64,000 bases of DNA from Ceratothoa steindachneri (GCA_963969495.1 OZ018337.1:83426777-83490776); one strand, 5' to 3'; numbered from the stretch's first letter, positions 39,764-53,425 are shown. Made by a program: numbers and translations. Notes: generated by a model from the letters alone, not told the origin.

Positions 39764-41068
39764 TGTCAAAGATTGGACTCTCGACGATATACCATATATA
39801 ACTATTCGTTGAGGGAACTTCTTAAATTACCTTTACAGTGCGTGGATGTCTGGCGGGCCGATATTATGTATCTTCGATATGCTTAAGAAGTGGAACTAAG
39901 CTCAAGGATAATAATATTGCTATCATTAATAAAATAGAGTTTTATTAATAATAACTATCAACAATACACAAAACGGAAAATATTGACATAAACAGAGAAT
40001 GGAAAGGATCGTGGGGGCTCGGATAATTCGATGATTAAAAGATTTAAAAAGGTAAAACAAATATAAAGATAAAGAGATGGGATGGTTCGCTAAACCATTT
40101 AAAGCACAGGATAGAATTGACAAAAGGGTTAACTACTCAAAGGTAACGTTTGGCTTACGTAATTTTAGACTAGTGGTGCTGAGGAAGTCGACGTGAAGGA
40201 ATGTTTGGTCCGCTGGCGAGTTCCAGCCGAAGGGGGGGGGGATAAAAGAATCCTGACGTGGCGTCTTGGTAATGAAAACCGTTTTTCGACGAACGGCTTG
40301 AAGAACAATGGCTGTTCTACGTTGTTCTCTTCTGAACAACAGGACGGGTGAGAACCGTCTCTTGTCTACGGGCTCAAGAACAATGGCTGTTCTAATGTTG
40401 TTCTCTTCTGAACTACAAGGGGAAGGGTGAAAACCGCTTCTTGGCGAACGGTCTCAAAAGAACAATGGCTGTTCTACGTTGTTCTCTTCTGAACAACAGG
40501 GGAAGGGGTGAGAACCGTTTCTGGTCAACGGGCTTGAACGAACAATAGCTGTTCTAACGTTAATCTCTTTCTGAACAACGAGGGGGAAGCCTTGTGGACT
40601 TGGCGTCACGAAAGGCTCGAACCTTGGCACTCAAGGGATATTGTCCTTCTTCTGGACAAGTGATGGTGAATCTCGAGGTTGAGGTCCCTTGGCGCACAAA
40701 GTGAGAGCGGGTCGGGGTGATGTTTCGCTACAAAAATCAGGATTTCCTATTTATCTTAGTGGTAAAGTTTCCATCTAAATAGTCGAGACACTCCCTTGGC
40801 GTGGGGAGACAATGGAGTGGGAGCTTTGAAGGAATGCACAGCCGATCCTGAAAACAATGCCTTATCTGCCCATAAGCCTAACTCAATCTGGCGAGGTCGG
40901 CGTATGGGGGCGAACGGGGGTAAGGTAAACCTCCTTGTTTAAAAATTGACTCAGGTGGCTGCGATAAGGCACCAAGCTTCAAAGCGAAGATGCACGTGAG
41001 AGCATCGTGGTTTTAAATAATATGTGATAGGGGTTGAAATTAACGCGGCCTCAAACCGTTCTATCACA
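39764..41068 (-). mobile_element. Solo LTR, family 2
   Basis: It starts TGTCAAAGATTGGAC and ends CGTTCTATCACA on the plus strand. CAAAG flanks it on both sides (39759-39763 and 41069-41073), a perfect 5-bp target duplication. It is about 1305 bases and collinear with 60126-61425. No coding sequence adjoins it. By comparison with the second copy, whose linked RNase H is on the minus strand, the LTR reads right to left and begins TGTGATAGAACGG. It contains the tandem inverted-repeat array listed separately. Confidence 0.9.
40274..40590. repeat. Four ~78-bp tandem units with AGAACA/TGTTCT inverted motifs
   Basis: Units start at about 40274, 40350, 40429 and 40510. Each begins GA(A/G)AACCG and contains AGAACAATGGCTGTTCT (an inverted pair with a 5-base spacer), followed by GTTGTTCTCTTCTGAACAAC (an inverted pair with a 6-base spacer), then a G-rich tail. 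The last unit is the most degraded. Confidence 0.88.
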
Positions 41069-41073
41069 CAAAG

Positions 41074-44000
41074 TATTTGCTTTATCTAACTTCATTTGGC
41101 TTTATCAGTCGTTTCCCATTAAGGAGGAGGATACTCCTTCTTTCGAAGATCTATGTATGGGAATTATGTGAAAATTCACCGTTATTAACTCATGTTTATT
41201 AGACGAAGGAGTTAAAATCACTCTATCTTTTGCTTAACATATGAATAGATACCGTAATTGTTGCTCGACTTAATCATCAGTTTCTCTTCATTATCATCTG
41301 TTTGTGATTTTTTTAGAGCACCCTTTGAAACGAGCAAATCTTCATCAGACGCTTAATGTATGTCAACCCTTCATATAGACTTGAGGTCTGGTTCCTTCAC
41401 ATTAGATCATCTGCGCATTTCACGAATGATCCATCGCATTATTTATAAAATTACCCTGTGTCTTTTAGCCTTCTCCTCTCTCTTTATTCATTTTCCCACT
41501 TTTAACAAAACCTCCTGCACTCTCTTTAAATTTATTGGCAATTTTGGGGAAATTTATTCGCAGATACAACAGGAAAAACAGAGGGCCAAGTAGCTATCAC
41601 ATTTACTATTTTCACTTTTTCTATTGTCCGATGGTATTCACCTTTAATGACTTTTTCCTTTCACTCATTCAAATAGTTAATTACAAATGAAAGTCTCCCA
41701 CTCATAACCATTTTCATGTGTTGTCTAAACCCATGGACGAAACTTTAACAGATTTGAAATGACCCGTTTAATTACAGCTTCCAATTTAATGGCTTTTAAT
41801 CATCCCTTTAAAATTGTATGAAGAATTTCGACTTCATTCTATCTAGAAATCATCAATTAAAACTGAATGTCATATGAATTTATATCCTAAGTAATTTTAT
41901 CTTTGTTATATTACGATGCTAAATCGGATCAACTTGTGAATTTTAAGCAACAGATGCGTATCTATGCCCAGATAGCAAAGACTTTTCACCAGATTTAAAA
42001 TAACTGAAGCATCATAATCCACACCACTCACATCTACTCCAGCTATATTTCATAAGCTGGAGTTGGTGGGGTATTTTTGCGTTATTGAGTTTATTTGCTT
42101 TCTTCTATCGCGAATTCATCAATGAAGATATTTGACATTACAAACTAACACAAGAAAATTTAAATACTTACCACTTTAAGAAAGGATTATTGCTAGTTAA
42201 AGTAGGAAGTCGTTTTATGAAGAAAAAAACGAGTCTTTTTGCCAATTGTTATTTTAAGCTTTATTTAAAATATAGAAGTGTTTTATTTGAAAAGTAAAAT
42301 AAAATACTTTCCTGTCAATGTTGCAATGAGTTGATTTCTGTCAGGAACAGAACGTGGTATGAAGTTAAATTGATTCCGTTAACCTGCGATTATCTACGTA
42401 GCAATTAAAGAAGTGATTAAAATTACACTTTGTTTGAATGAGGTGGAGATCAATGAATGTGATGAAATGGAATTCAACAATTTTAAGGTTAGGATCGTGT
42501 TTGTTCGATCTTGTATAGCATAGAATATAAGAAAATACAGACCTCTTTAATAAGATTTTTGCCTATATTTCTGTGTTTAAGAGTTAAAGTAATGAGATTA
42601 GTCTTCAATAAAGGGTCAGTCCTCAGTCAACATACTTCTTTCTCTTCAATTCTTAGTGCCATAATACTTAATAAACTTGTAATTGTTTCATAGAAATTTC
42701 CTTCTTGTATTTAATATATTCCTTAAGGATCACTAATATCATGGACAAGCAGAGAATGGAATATTTTTATTCGTTCTGACACCTTCACAAAACTAAAGGT
42801 CAATTTGAGATTTATGTGAGTCATGTTATCAAATATGTCAAAATATTCTCAGTAAGAGAAAACCTTGATGGAATTCAAGGCTGTTTGGAGACATCTTTCA
42901 TAATTTTTTTATCAAAATTCTCATTTTCGTTGGATTTTCAATTTTGAGGCATTTTTGACTTTGCAAAAACACAGAGATTTTTTCGTAGTATTGGTAGGAG
43001 CTGCTGCATTCTGAACTGATTAGTTTGTTTCTGTGCAATTATTCTTTATACAAAAGTAAAGCAGATACCAATTATAAAGTATCTTAACAAGTGTTTATTT
43101 CTACATATAATTCTGATTAAAAGAAATATGCATTAAAAGAGAGGGAGGTCCCTCTGTATGATCTTACTGTCCTTTTTAGTTGTTGTTTTTATATTCTTTG
43201 TTATGTCTTCTTTGTTTTTCAACTAATTATCATACAAAGACCCATTTTTGCCCCTATAGCGAATAGAATGAAAGAGGAGCTGACAGACAGACACTCAATC
43301 TTTGAATTTTGTATTTAAATAAATTAATTTATACTCATTTGGTTCTTTCTTAACTAGATATATTTCTGAGTATTCAATTTTTTACGATATTTTTTAAATA
43401 TTTTACTCTTAATCCTTTACTTCGAGGCCTTGGTTTTACTTACATATATAATAATATATATCGTAGCCGTCTACTATATCACCTAAAAGAAAAAATTAAA
43501 TTAAAAATACTTAAATGGCAGAGTTCAAGATTATAGCGCATCACAAACTTGTTATTACTTGAATACCATTAAACTCCGATAAACATCAACTTAATTAGGT
43601 TGCCTTTTCTAGCTTTTTGTTCATTTTAAAATCGTTTTTCTGAACGCTATCTCTAAGCATAAGGTGAAGTAACTTGTAGCTAAGTAATTATGCAAATTAT
43701 CCGCCAAGGACATTCTCGAAAAAGATTCGGATAAATTCAAAATAAAACATTAGCTATCCAGCAAATTATTTTTATAGTTTAATTGGAATACCGAAAATAT
43801 TCCAGAATTAGGTTTAATTTTGGCTACCTGAACTTTATTTTATCTGCGTCTGTACTGTAAATACCAATTGAGTTATGAATTTTGCCCTATGTCTACTCGA
43901 AGGAGAATCTGCCTTTGTTTCAGATGATGATGAAGCTCAAGACAGCTGCATGGCTCCAGTGGCCTATTGCCTCCTTAGTCTCCTTTTGCGTCTTCTGGAA

Positions 44001-45740
44001 CTATGAGATAAACTATAACGTTTTGCTATTATCTAAAATCTTCTTTCAAACCTGTCTTACAGAAATTTATTTTTTAATTTTAATTTATTATTAAATAAAT
44101 CAAAATTAATTCCTAATCTATATTTACCTGGAATTTCATTTCAACTTGCCTACATTATTTGAAAGAACATCAGACCTTTGCCTGTATTTCAACTATGACT
44201 CTCTCAGTTTAAACACATTAACGGCCAAAGTCCAATTATTAGAGGAAGCTGTTAAATTGAATATATATAATAATATATTGATTTTCATATTATCATAATT
44301 TTTGAAGCATCCATTAAAATATCATGTACTCTTTTATGTACATTAGGAAATTAGTACTTCCATGTTTTTAAGAAAAATGAGTTGTCTGTCAATACTGTTC
44401 ATTGGTGATGTAAGTACTCGAGATGTTAAGATCTCCATCATGATTTGCAAGCTATTTTTCACTTCAGATAATGTATTAATTCTAATAGATAATTTCGTTT
44501 CATACTACTACCAATCGTCTTTCTGGTTGGATGGTAATTTCGTATCAAAACTCTAATTATTTGAACCTTTTCCTAATGGCGAAGGTTTGCAAACCGTCAA
44601 AAGTTAAAAGTTTTGTAGAACAAAAAGAAATGTATTTTATTCTTTTCCATCTTCGCCCTTAATAAAATTCGCGATATTATGTTTGACATAAGGGAAGGCT
44701 TTTCCTCACCTTTAATTAAACTTTTCCAACAAAAAACAGATAATAATCCCATATTCTAGATAGAATGAATCATTCCACAAGACTACTCTTAACTAAAGTT
44801 GATTAACTAAGACTAGTAAAAAATTATACGATTATTGATCATTATTGTATTTAAAAACCATAAATTTAATAGAAATCATACGGATTGTAAGTTTTAATTA
44901 CGAAATGGGCAGAACCGAAGAAAGAGCCTTAAATATATGTTTATTGAGGATAATTTACTTTTTCCCAATTATTATTATCTGCCTTTACTCACTACTGCTA
45001 AATAAGAAGGAAAATATACAATTATGAAAAATAGGTGTAACGAGCGAGCGTAGTACCACAAGTTTCACTGAATAAGAATAATCAATTATGTAAGTAATTT
45101 GTTAAACACAAAATAACAAAATATCGCAAAACCAAAAATTCCGTTAAAAATTATTTAGCATTTGACAACGGAATAGAATTTAATGGAATCTCCAGAAATA
45201 ACTATGTTCACATGAAACGTGAATGGAATTAAAGTTTCTGGCAGAAGAACTAATGTGCATGGCATAAAAGACAAAAATACGAGGGTCATGCACCATCTTT
45301 TCTTTATTCAGTCTTTCTTCATTTGAAGTCCAAAACTTTTAATCCAGCTAACAGTCACTCTACTCATATAGTTCAAACACTTTAATGGTATTCATCTGAC
45401 AAATTTTGTTAGAATTTTATATTAAGATATCAAGAATAAAATTTATAACCATATTATGCAGAAAATTTCTTTAAACCTTTGTTATTGTTGCTCTCATGGG
45501 AATTGCATTATGGTCTAAGATTCAACATAAGATTTATAGAAGCTATCCATTCTCATTCAAGCGCAATTATTCTGTGTGATCGATTAATAAATATTTCTCT
45601 TTGCACTTGCCGCTACTACTTTACGTAGGTGGCATACGATAGATTCCTAGGCAACTATTCTGATGCATAAACATTCCCTTGCATATAATACGTTCTAATT
45701 TTACGTTTTTAGCCTTGGGCTACTCTACATCTCACTAGGT
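41074..45740. other. AT-rich interval without supported genes
   Basis: About 4.7 kb. Short open frames (for example 41360-41593 and 43882-44094) show hydrophobic AT-driven translations without motifs. No RNA genes or elements recognised. Confidence 0.45.
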
Positions 45741-45750
45741 CGGACGGCCA

Positions 45751-46110
45751 GTCGGTCCCGGTTTCGTCTTTTATTTCTCTTGCAATAACAATGTAAATAT
45801 TGGGCCAATTCGGAAGAAATTTGAAGTCCTTATGTTGTTTTACATTTCCTTTCGTAAAATTCAATTGCCAAATTCCTACCCTGGTTAGTCGGGAAACTGT
45901 TTAGGAATAAACTCATAACTCTTCGGCCGATTCTAACCAAATATGGAACAAAAATGTTGTTTAACATTTTCTTTCTAATGTTATAATTTCCAAGTCACTC
46001 ACAAGCTTAATCCGGGAATTATGGAAGGTTTGATGGTCGCAAGCTCATAAATAATAATAAGTGAGAGCAGGCGACCTTTAGGAGGCAGACCATTTATAAT
46101 TCACTCTCAC
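45751..46110 (+). repeat. Short interspersed element with 120-bp tandem units, locus 2
   Basis: Diverged copy of the element at 32361-32727. It shows the CAATTGCC/TAATTTCC blocks spaced about 121 bases apart, the CATAACTCTTCGGCCGATTC block, and the same terminal pair GTGAGAG (46061-46067) ... CTCTCAC (46104-46110). Confidence 0.65.
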
Positions 46111-47739
46111 TATACTTCCAAATTTAATGACCCACCTTTGATGTTGCTGAACAAATTATTCGTTTACTTTGAAGTCAAAATCCTTCGAGAGATGTCTTGC
46201 TGCATGCGGAAAACCCTCAAATTAAATAAACGCTCATCCTATGATAGATTTACATATGCATTACTTAAATTAAAATCATTTTTAAAGACCAATAGTCATA
46301 TGTGTTAGTGTACTTTTTGAATTTTAGCAATATGTGATGCACATGCAACAGAAATTATAAAAAATAGACCCAGTTGAAACACTACATTAAAATGTAGTAG
46401 CCCATTGCTATTTTGTTAAGCTAAGGCGATGTTATCGGCTCATGTACCCATTCTCTTCATGAAACGCGAAAAATTACTTTTATACTGGGTTTGAAATGGA
46501 AAAATGAAAGAGAACTCAAAGGAAGTTTACTACAAAATCAAACTTTTGTTGGTGGCTTTTGGTAATTTGTTCTGTGAGAAGAATTTTTCCGCTGATTTTT
46601 ACTCGGATAGCAAAATCATTTTTGTAGTTTACAATTTTGTTTCTAAATAATGTCTAAATAATGTATTTTTAAAGGTCATAGATAAAAATTCCCGCTTCCA
46701 AATGTAATTTTACCAGAAGACTATATTAGTTCTGGAGGGCAAAAATATAAGATTGTTTTTTCCTCAACGGGAGACTAACCGACTTTCGACTTCCTTAATA
46801 TTTTTTTATCTTATTTTATAAATCACTCCAAAATAAATTTTTATTCAGCTAACAGACTATTCTGCCAAAAGATAAATTTGGCCATAAGCGCAATATTTTA
46901 GGAATTCAATTTTTCTTAACTAAATTTTAGTTTCTGATTCATCTAATGTATATTTGAAGCTTTTAGCAAAAATGTTCATCTGTTTATTTAGAATTTTTTA
47001 AAACAAAAATACTTACAAATCGTAAAGTCAAGAGAATGTATTAAAATTAAGGCAGGGATGTTTTTTTTTATATAAAAGCAGATTTAGATGAGAAAAAGAG
47101 CTCCAAGTATCGTTATTTCCGTATTTCAATGAAATCCGTATATCAATATAATAATTGCCTTTTGGCTTTGAAACTAAGCATGGATCTGAAAAACACTTGA
47201 CCAAGAATCAATTATTATGAGATAGGTACTGGAAATCTTTCAATTTTTCTTTGACAAAAAACCTGTTGCTGGAGCCACTAAATAATAAAAATTCCCCAAT
47301 CCACTAGAAGAGTTTCCTGGGCCTATACAATCCTCTTCAGCAGCGTTACATATAAGATTAATCGGATTAAGTAATTCTTATTAATACCCTTAGCTAACCG
47401 CATTGATTAAAATGATATTGTGCATTTATTAAACAAATTAGAACGGCGAAAATACGCGCGGAAATTGATATTCTACATTTTCTGTTAAAGTAAACGTTAG
47501 CTTATTCAAAAGGCTTCTGGAAATTTCTCTTACGGAAAAAGGGATGGTTGCCTAGTCGCATTTGTTGCGCTCCTGAAAGGGGATGAGGAACTCCAGTAAA
47601 CATTTCTAGCGGATTAAGGAATTCTTATTTTAACTTTTATCTGACAACTTTAATACCACAATAAGAATTTTAATATAACAAAAGCTCAACCTTTCGTGCA
47701 AAGGCTCTGCCTCTTAACTTTCTTGTCAGCTGTTCTAAA

Positions 47740-48230
47740 TGCTATCCAAGAATTAGGTTTCGGCGATCTATATTAAACCCATATTTCTCCAGAAGTTAAA
47801 TTCTCCTACAGATGTTTCATGAGACAGAAACGTATTAGAAATTGGAAAGTTTCTTCTAGCATCTTCAATTCAACGCTTTTCTCTCGATCTACTTAAAAGT
47901 AGTCGTAGATACTAATAGTTTTCAAAGGCATTAAATTGTATCAAAAGGGTGATTGCAGGATGCTGTCCCGTCCTAACTGCAAAGAGGTGTTTCGCTAAAC
48001 CCGACAAAATTGCCGGGATTTGATGTCCCTGTCCAGGATTTTACTTTACCTTGGATTCAATTGGAAGCCTCTCTTTTGGTTGCGTAAAAAAATAAAACTT
48101 GAAAACCAAGAGAGTTTTTAGTCAAATGTTTTGAAAAGCCTCTCAATAAAAAGGGATAACATTGAAAAAATATTGGAATGGTACATAACAAAATTAGTTA
48201 ATTATTAAATAATAAAGCAGTTTACAGGGA
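47740..48230 (+). repeat. Diverged ~0.48 kb dispersed repeat, copy B
   Basis: Partner of 39240-39720, in the same orientation. Similarity is clearest at the left end and around the GTTTTGAAAAGC block near the right end. Copy B carries extra sequence in the middle. Confidence 0.5.
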
Positions 48231-49799
48231 CTACAAAAAAGTTTAGCCCAAAATCAGATCATTATTAATCCCCTTAAAACCTAATACACATCAGCTTTTC
48301 TTCTGATCTTTTAAAAAAAACAACTTTGATAATAGAATATTTTAGTTATTTGAAATAGACTTCCTTACACAAGTTAAATCTGGTCTAAAAAATAGTCGTA
48401 AAATACATAATACGAAAGTTATTTCTTAGCTCATTATCCTTGGATTGCAACCAGGTGAAATTCGGAGACTTTGAGAGACATAAAATGTACCGAGGTTGAA
48501 ATAAAAATAAAGGATAATTACATCAGAAAAAATCGCAAGAAATTGGATATATATATATCTTTTTCCCAGGCAAATATTTTATTTATATAATTCAAATTAT
48601 TACGCAGTTTATCTAGCGTAATAGTACTTTCTGTGGCCTTTTAATATTTTGCAGATGGGAATAATTATTGAAAAGTTCGTTAACCCCTTTTTTGGTGCTG
48701 CAATTCGAAATTCATATTCTACAAGCAATCATGATCCGAAAATTGATGAAATGTTATTTAAAATTAATCGAGAGTAATTTTCCAACTCAAATCCAATACT
48801 AGCTGAAATAAGATTTCTGAATAATTTAGTTTCCGGTGCAGTCGGTAATAAAAAATGATTAAAAAAATTGAGACAATGCAAATCTCCTTCGTTCGAGTCT
48901 CCCTCTGAAATTTTCCCTTCGCTGCTTCGAAGGATCCTTAGCTCTCTTAAAAATAGCCTATGGCTGCCTACATAAGGGATAAATGATCAGTTAGGCGAGG
49001 AAGGCATGATATAAAGAGGAAACTGTGAAAGACATAAAGGATAAGATTGTTCGGTGTTCGTGAGAGAAATGACCTAAAGTTCAGTTGTTTCAAGCTAATG
49101 AAGGGAAAATTATTTGAATATATTTACCATTCAGGATCTGTCATTAAGATATAGAGCGAAAGGAAATGGAAAGTTTCTAATTCTTTTGTCTAATGAAATT
49201 GCAAATGTGGCACTTCTTTGAATCGCTATCTATCTGGGTTACACTAATCATCTTCCAATTAAAAATATTTAAAACTATATTATTTATATTACTACTACAC
49301 CTGAAGGATTGTAAAATGCTGGTGGGTATAAATTTGGAGTATTAATTGGTCAAATGACGTCGCAGACCTGTAGAAGCAAAATGGAAGTTGTTGAGTAAAA
49401 AATGGTACAGAGTTGAGACAGAAACAATGAGTTTAGCAGAAATGGAAAGTATGTTGTGGGAAGCTTTGTGGGTCAGGAGAAGTACAATGCTTCCATTGTC
49501 AAGGATACAGCGTTGTTCGGACGGGCCGAAAGGATTGGACAATCGCTGTTTAGGCGTGACCGCTCAAATAGATGCCTCCTGGTTTAGTGCTGGTTTCATT
49601 TAGAGGGTTATATGTAATATTAATACAGGACTACTAACGGCCAATAGCTAACGCTAGAAATTTAATAAGTGGAAATATATTCTCTAACAGCAACATCTAC
49701 TTAAATACATTTCTAACAGTAGGCAAGGTTATTTTCTTGGTCGATGGTGAGGGAGAGAGATGCGGGGGATCTGCGTTTTTTTATGATTCTACATAGGTG

Positions 49800-50374
49800 A
49801 CTCGTGTTTATTATGTTGTAGAATGGTATCAATTATGGATGTAATCTTACCGTTGAGAAGTTGAAAATCTTGGATTTGTTGCTGTGAAGTGGCTCTATTT
49901 TTTTATAGTGTTTCGGGTTTATTGTTTGGTTGATGTGGGAGTGGGCTTTGTATAGGCCGTGTAGTTGTTCGTAGATAATTCTATTTAATTTTTCTATATT
50001 GTTTGTGTATTTTAGCAAGTTTGCTATTTTGTAGTGTATGTATGTAGTCTTGTGATAGGTTGTGCGAGGATGTATCGTTAGGAAAATTGTGACAATGAGT
50101 AGATGGTTGGATCGGAGGTTAGGTATTGTCTTCCAGTTTGGGCTATTGTGGAACTGGAGCAGGCAGAAGGTTATTTCAGGAGGGTTCTTTTGGGTGTGCT
50201 AGAAAGTTCAAATGCTTGTTGTGTGGTTTTTCTTAGAATGTTAGCGTGTAGAGCTGGTTTGAATAGTTTAGGCCACTGTTTACGGCTTGTTGAGTTAAGA
50301 AACATGTTGAATAATATGCCGTGAAATTGTCGCAAATTAAAAAGTTTGTAAATTATGTCAGAATTTACATACAC
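49800..50374 (-). pseudogene. Possible decayed coding remnant, unidentified
   Basis: The plus strand is conspicuously G+T-rich, as the template side of an A/C-rich coding sequence would be. Two minus-strand frames of 67 and 61 codons (50374-50171 and 50018-49833) lie in different frames, consistent with a frameshifted gene. The product is rich in K, H, N and T (for example YKAHSHINQTINPKHYKKIE), but I cannot assign a family. The Penelope-like fragment at 34 kb shows the same kind of skew, so a retroelement is the first guess. Confidence 0.2.
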
Positions 50375-51777
50375 ACACTCTCTTATTAATAGTAACTCTC
50401 TAATCCTTGGACATTTTTAATTAGACGTGTGTCACTTATTAAATTTTTATCCCAGGTAAATTACTAAGAATCATATTATCCTTCTTATACAAGTAGGAAA
50501 AAAAGTGATAATAGGCCTCCTTTTATTAAGATTTACTCCAAATTTCTTAAAACAAAGTAGAATAAATGGGCAAAATTGGTCAGCTCAAATTAAATTAAAA
50601 TATCAAGTTTTGTGGAAGGTCATTCCACAATTGTCGACTATCTACTCAAAATGCAATCAAAATTCCACTACCTTCTCTCTTAAAGTATGCACAATCATTA
50701 AATTGCATTAGTAATTAAAATGCAATTTCTAGGAAGACGTAACTTTCGGAGTTATTGCCTTGGTGTTTGGCAGAGTAGTGTTGCAAACCTCAAGCTTCAT
50801 TTCTTTATAATTCCATAACTGAGTAATTAATTCTACCCAATATCTGTCTCTTGACTTCAATGGAGAAAGAAAGAGAGGCGCATAGAGGTTTGTATCATTC
50901 TTGCCCCAATCAGACTTTTTTCTGCTTTTAAACTCCATTTAGCATTTTCAAACAAGGGCATAAGATGCCGTAATTAGAAACAGGAAAAGTCGAATAAATC
51001 ACATAAAAACACAACCAGGAAATATGATAAGAATCAAAAAGGATTTAGTTCAACAAAAGTAACGACCGACCTTTGGAAGAGAACATTTTATGCACGGAGA
51101 CATTTAAGAAAGCCAAGAAAAACAAAGAAAATTAAGGTTACATAAAGCGAACATTAAACGCCTAAATACATAGAGGGCATAGGCTAGGAATAAACTCCAA
51201 AGACCAGAGAAGGTTTTAAGTACAACTTATGGTGATTGAAGCCAATGAATAAGGAAGCTTATTTCTAGGACAACATAACCAGAAAGAAGTGTACAACATA
51301 ATCAGAAAGTGACGATCAGCTAACCATCTTAAAACCGGCAGCGAGCATAATTTAGAGCCGCTCCTTAATAGGCGATGCAATATAATACCGGATAACATCA
51401 CTGTACACACTAAGGTTGACAAGTAATTATGCATTTGCCGTAGCACCATCAGTAGAAGTAAACCCAAAGACATAAAATAAAAGGAGGTAGTATGATCCTT
51501 CAATTTGATTTAAAACTGTTCTACCTCAATTTTTAGTTTCTAAAAAGAGGTTAAATAGAGAGTTGACTCTATCTCACTACATAAATCATTTAGTTTTAAA
51601 GAAGCGATGTAATTTGCAAACAAAATCATCCAATAGAAAATACTCTGTAATGCAAATTGCCAATTTTTTTTATTTATCCCACAATCACAGGACAGGGCTT
51701 CTTTGGAAGAAATTTCAATTCTCACTTTTCTACTAAATCTTGATTTTTTAGGTAATTAAGAAAAGGTGGCAATAAAT

Positions 51778-52690
51778 TTGTTAAAACCCGGATAGAGGCA
51801 AAGCAGTGGCAGAATTAAGAATTTTCTGAAGTTATGAGACAATCGCTCATGAAGCATGAGGGAATGTATCATTATGTAGGTTTTTCAATGTAGAAATATT
51901 GACATTGATTATTTTGTATTAACAAGTTTTGCAGAATACATATCTTACGGAATCAGAAATAGAGAAATTAGAACTTCCATTGCTCTAACTATAGCGAAAA
52001 AATGATTTGTTTAGGTTGAATCATATTAGCAATAAATAGTATCATTCAAATCATATGAAGATATAGGATTAATGGATTCTAAATAACAAATTTCTTAATT
52101 TACTGTCTCTGTACATATTACTGTACAAATAAGACTAAGAACTTATACTATCACACATATATACATAAACTGAAGGAACTAGTCTCTTAACCTAAAGAAA
52201 TGGGGTTCGTTTGATAAATATTATATTATAGCCTTGTTTGATTACTCAGGAAAAAGAAGATTTTTCTCAATTTCCCGAACTGGATTTATACGAACGACAC
52301 AATTTATTTCTCCATCAAGACAGCTAAATATCGTTCACGGATGGGTTAATTCAGGAGGGGGATTTCCAGCTAAGAATGATTTTTGCACAGTCTTCATCCC
52401 CATTTTTCAATGAGATGTATAATAGTTATGTAGAGCTCATGGAACAAATAAGATATGTTGTCCCAACTTTAATTTTAGCTATTTTATTGTTTTATTCATA
52501 ATTAATTTCCCCATGATCTGTTCGAATAGAAGTCTATTAATACGAATTAAATTAATTTTATATAAGTGACATGATAGCACCATAACTACTAATAATCAAG
52601 AAGAAATTGTGTTAAGGATTGAAAATCTTTTGGTTCTTCTGACCCTTCCACTATTCGGAAGTGAAAACGTTAAGGTTTTGAGACAACTGA
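51778..52690 (+). repeat. Dispersed ~0.88 kb repeat, copy B
   Basis: Partner of 900-1790, in the same orientation. It is collinear from a TTAAAACCC block at the left to CCATAACTACTAATAA and a GAAGTGAAA block at the right. It has several small insertions and deletions and no coding capacity. Confidence 0.6.
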
Positions 52691-52835
52691 TCCCTTTTGC
52701 ATCACTTCACAAAAGGAATAAGTAGAACTTTGTCTCTCTCTGACATTCGGGTAGTTAAAAAAAATCACACTCTCTTTCACGCTTCCTTGACGCCCTGCTA
52801 AGCCTCAGCCAACACGTCAACGAAGTTCGTTACGG

Positions 52836-53425
52836 GTGAACGACCAAGTGCCCACCATCCATCAACAAACTAGGAGTCGTGGCTTAGAATGGCGAGAATA
52901 TGCCAGCAGTGTGGTTAGCTGTTGTTTACGGAGACATATTGGCCACAAAAGTCATCTCCTTGGAGAAGCTGATGACAAAGAAGGAAACTATGTCTTTCAA
53001 CAGGACGGTTTATTGCCCTACACAGCCAAGCCCGTGCAAGAGTAGTTGGGGTCGAACATAAAGTTATTATGCTCGAAGGACTTTTGGCCGCTTCATTCGA
53101 CAGACCTCAATTCCATCGACTATAGCTGGTAGGTGCAAGTCAGAGGGAAAGTCTTCAAAAGTCACCATAGCAAAGTGAGCAAGCTTCGTCAAGCACGAGT
53201 GGGCCAACTTGATTAATGCTTTCGTTTACAACATGGGTTTGGCCTTCCGGTCTAGCATTGAGTTCGTGCTTGCCGACCGGGCAACCCTATTGAATACTAC
53301 AACCATGTATACACATAAAAGTAAGTTAAAACAATAAAAACCTTTCTAACTAAATCAAAACTATCGTTGTAGCCTTTGTTGAGAACGTCGTAACGAGTGT
53401 AACAGGATATTTGCAATAGTCGGTA
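52836..53425 (+). pseudogene. 5'-truncated mariner-type transposase and right terminus
   Basis: This is the C-terminal part of the same transposase family as at 15.3 kb. In one frame it reads YVFQQDG (second catalytic aspartate, about 52990-53008), YTAKPVQE, then a stop at 53043 where tryptophan is usual. It continues in the same frame with CSKDFWP and STDLNSIDYSW (about 53068-53130), which keeps the third acidic position. The tail is shifted and carries further stops. The right end, with GTAACAGGATATTTGCAATA and a final CGGTA at 53421-53425, matches the right terminus of the 15.3 kb element. No left terminus or N-terminal half was found. It preserves catalytic residues that the longer copy has lost, so the two decayed independently. 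Confidence 0.78.

Larger units (their letters stand above)
46111..51777. other. AT-rich interval with a few repeats
   Basis: No gene recognised. It includes the second member of the 0.48 kb pair (47740-48230) and the strand-skewed stretch at 49790-50380, listed separately. Confidence 0.45.

Noticed and set aside
40310..40327. Canonical glucocorticoid-type response element
   Set aside because: The half-sites match, but the spacer is five bases and not three, and arthropods are not known to have that receptor; only the repeated inverted motif itself is reported.
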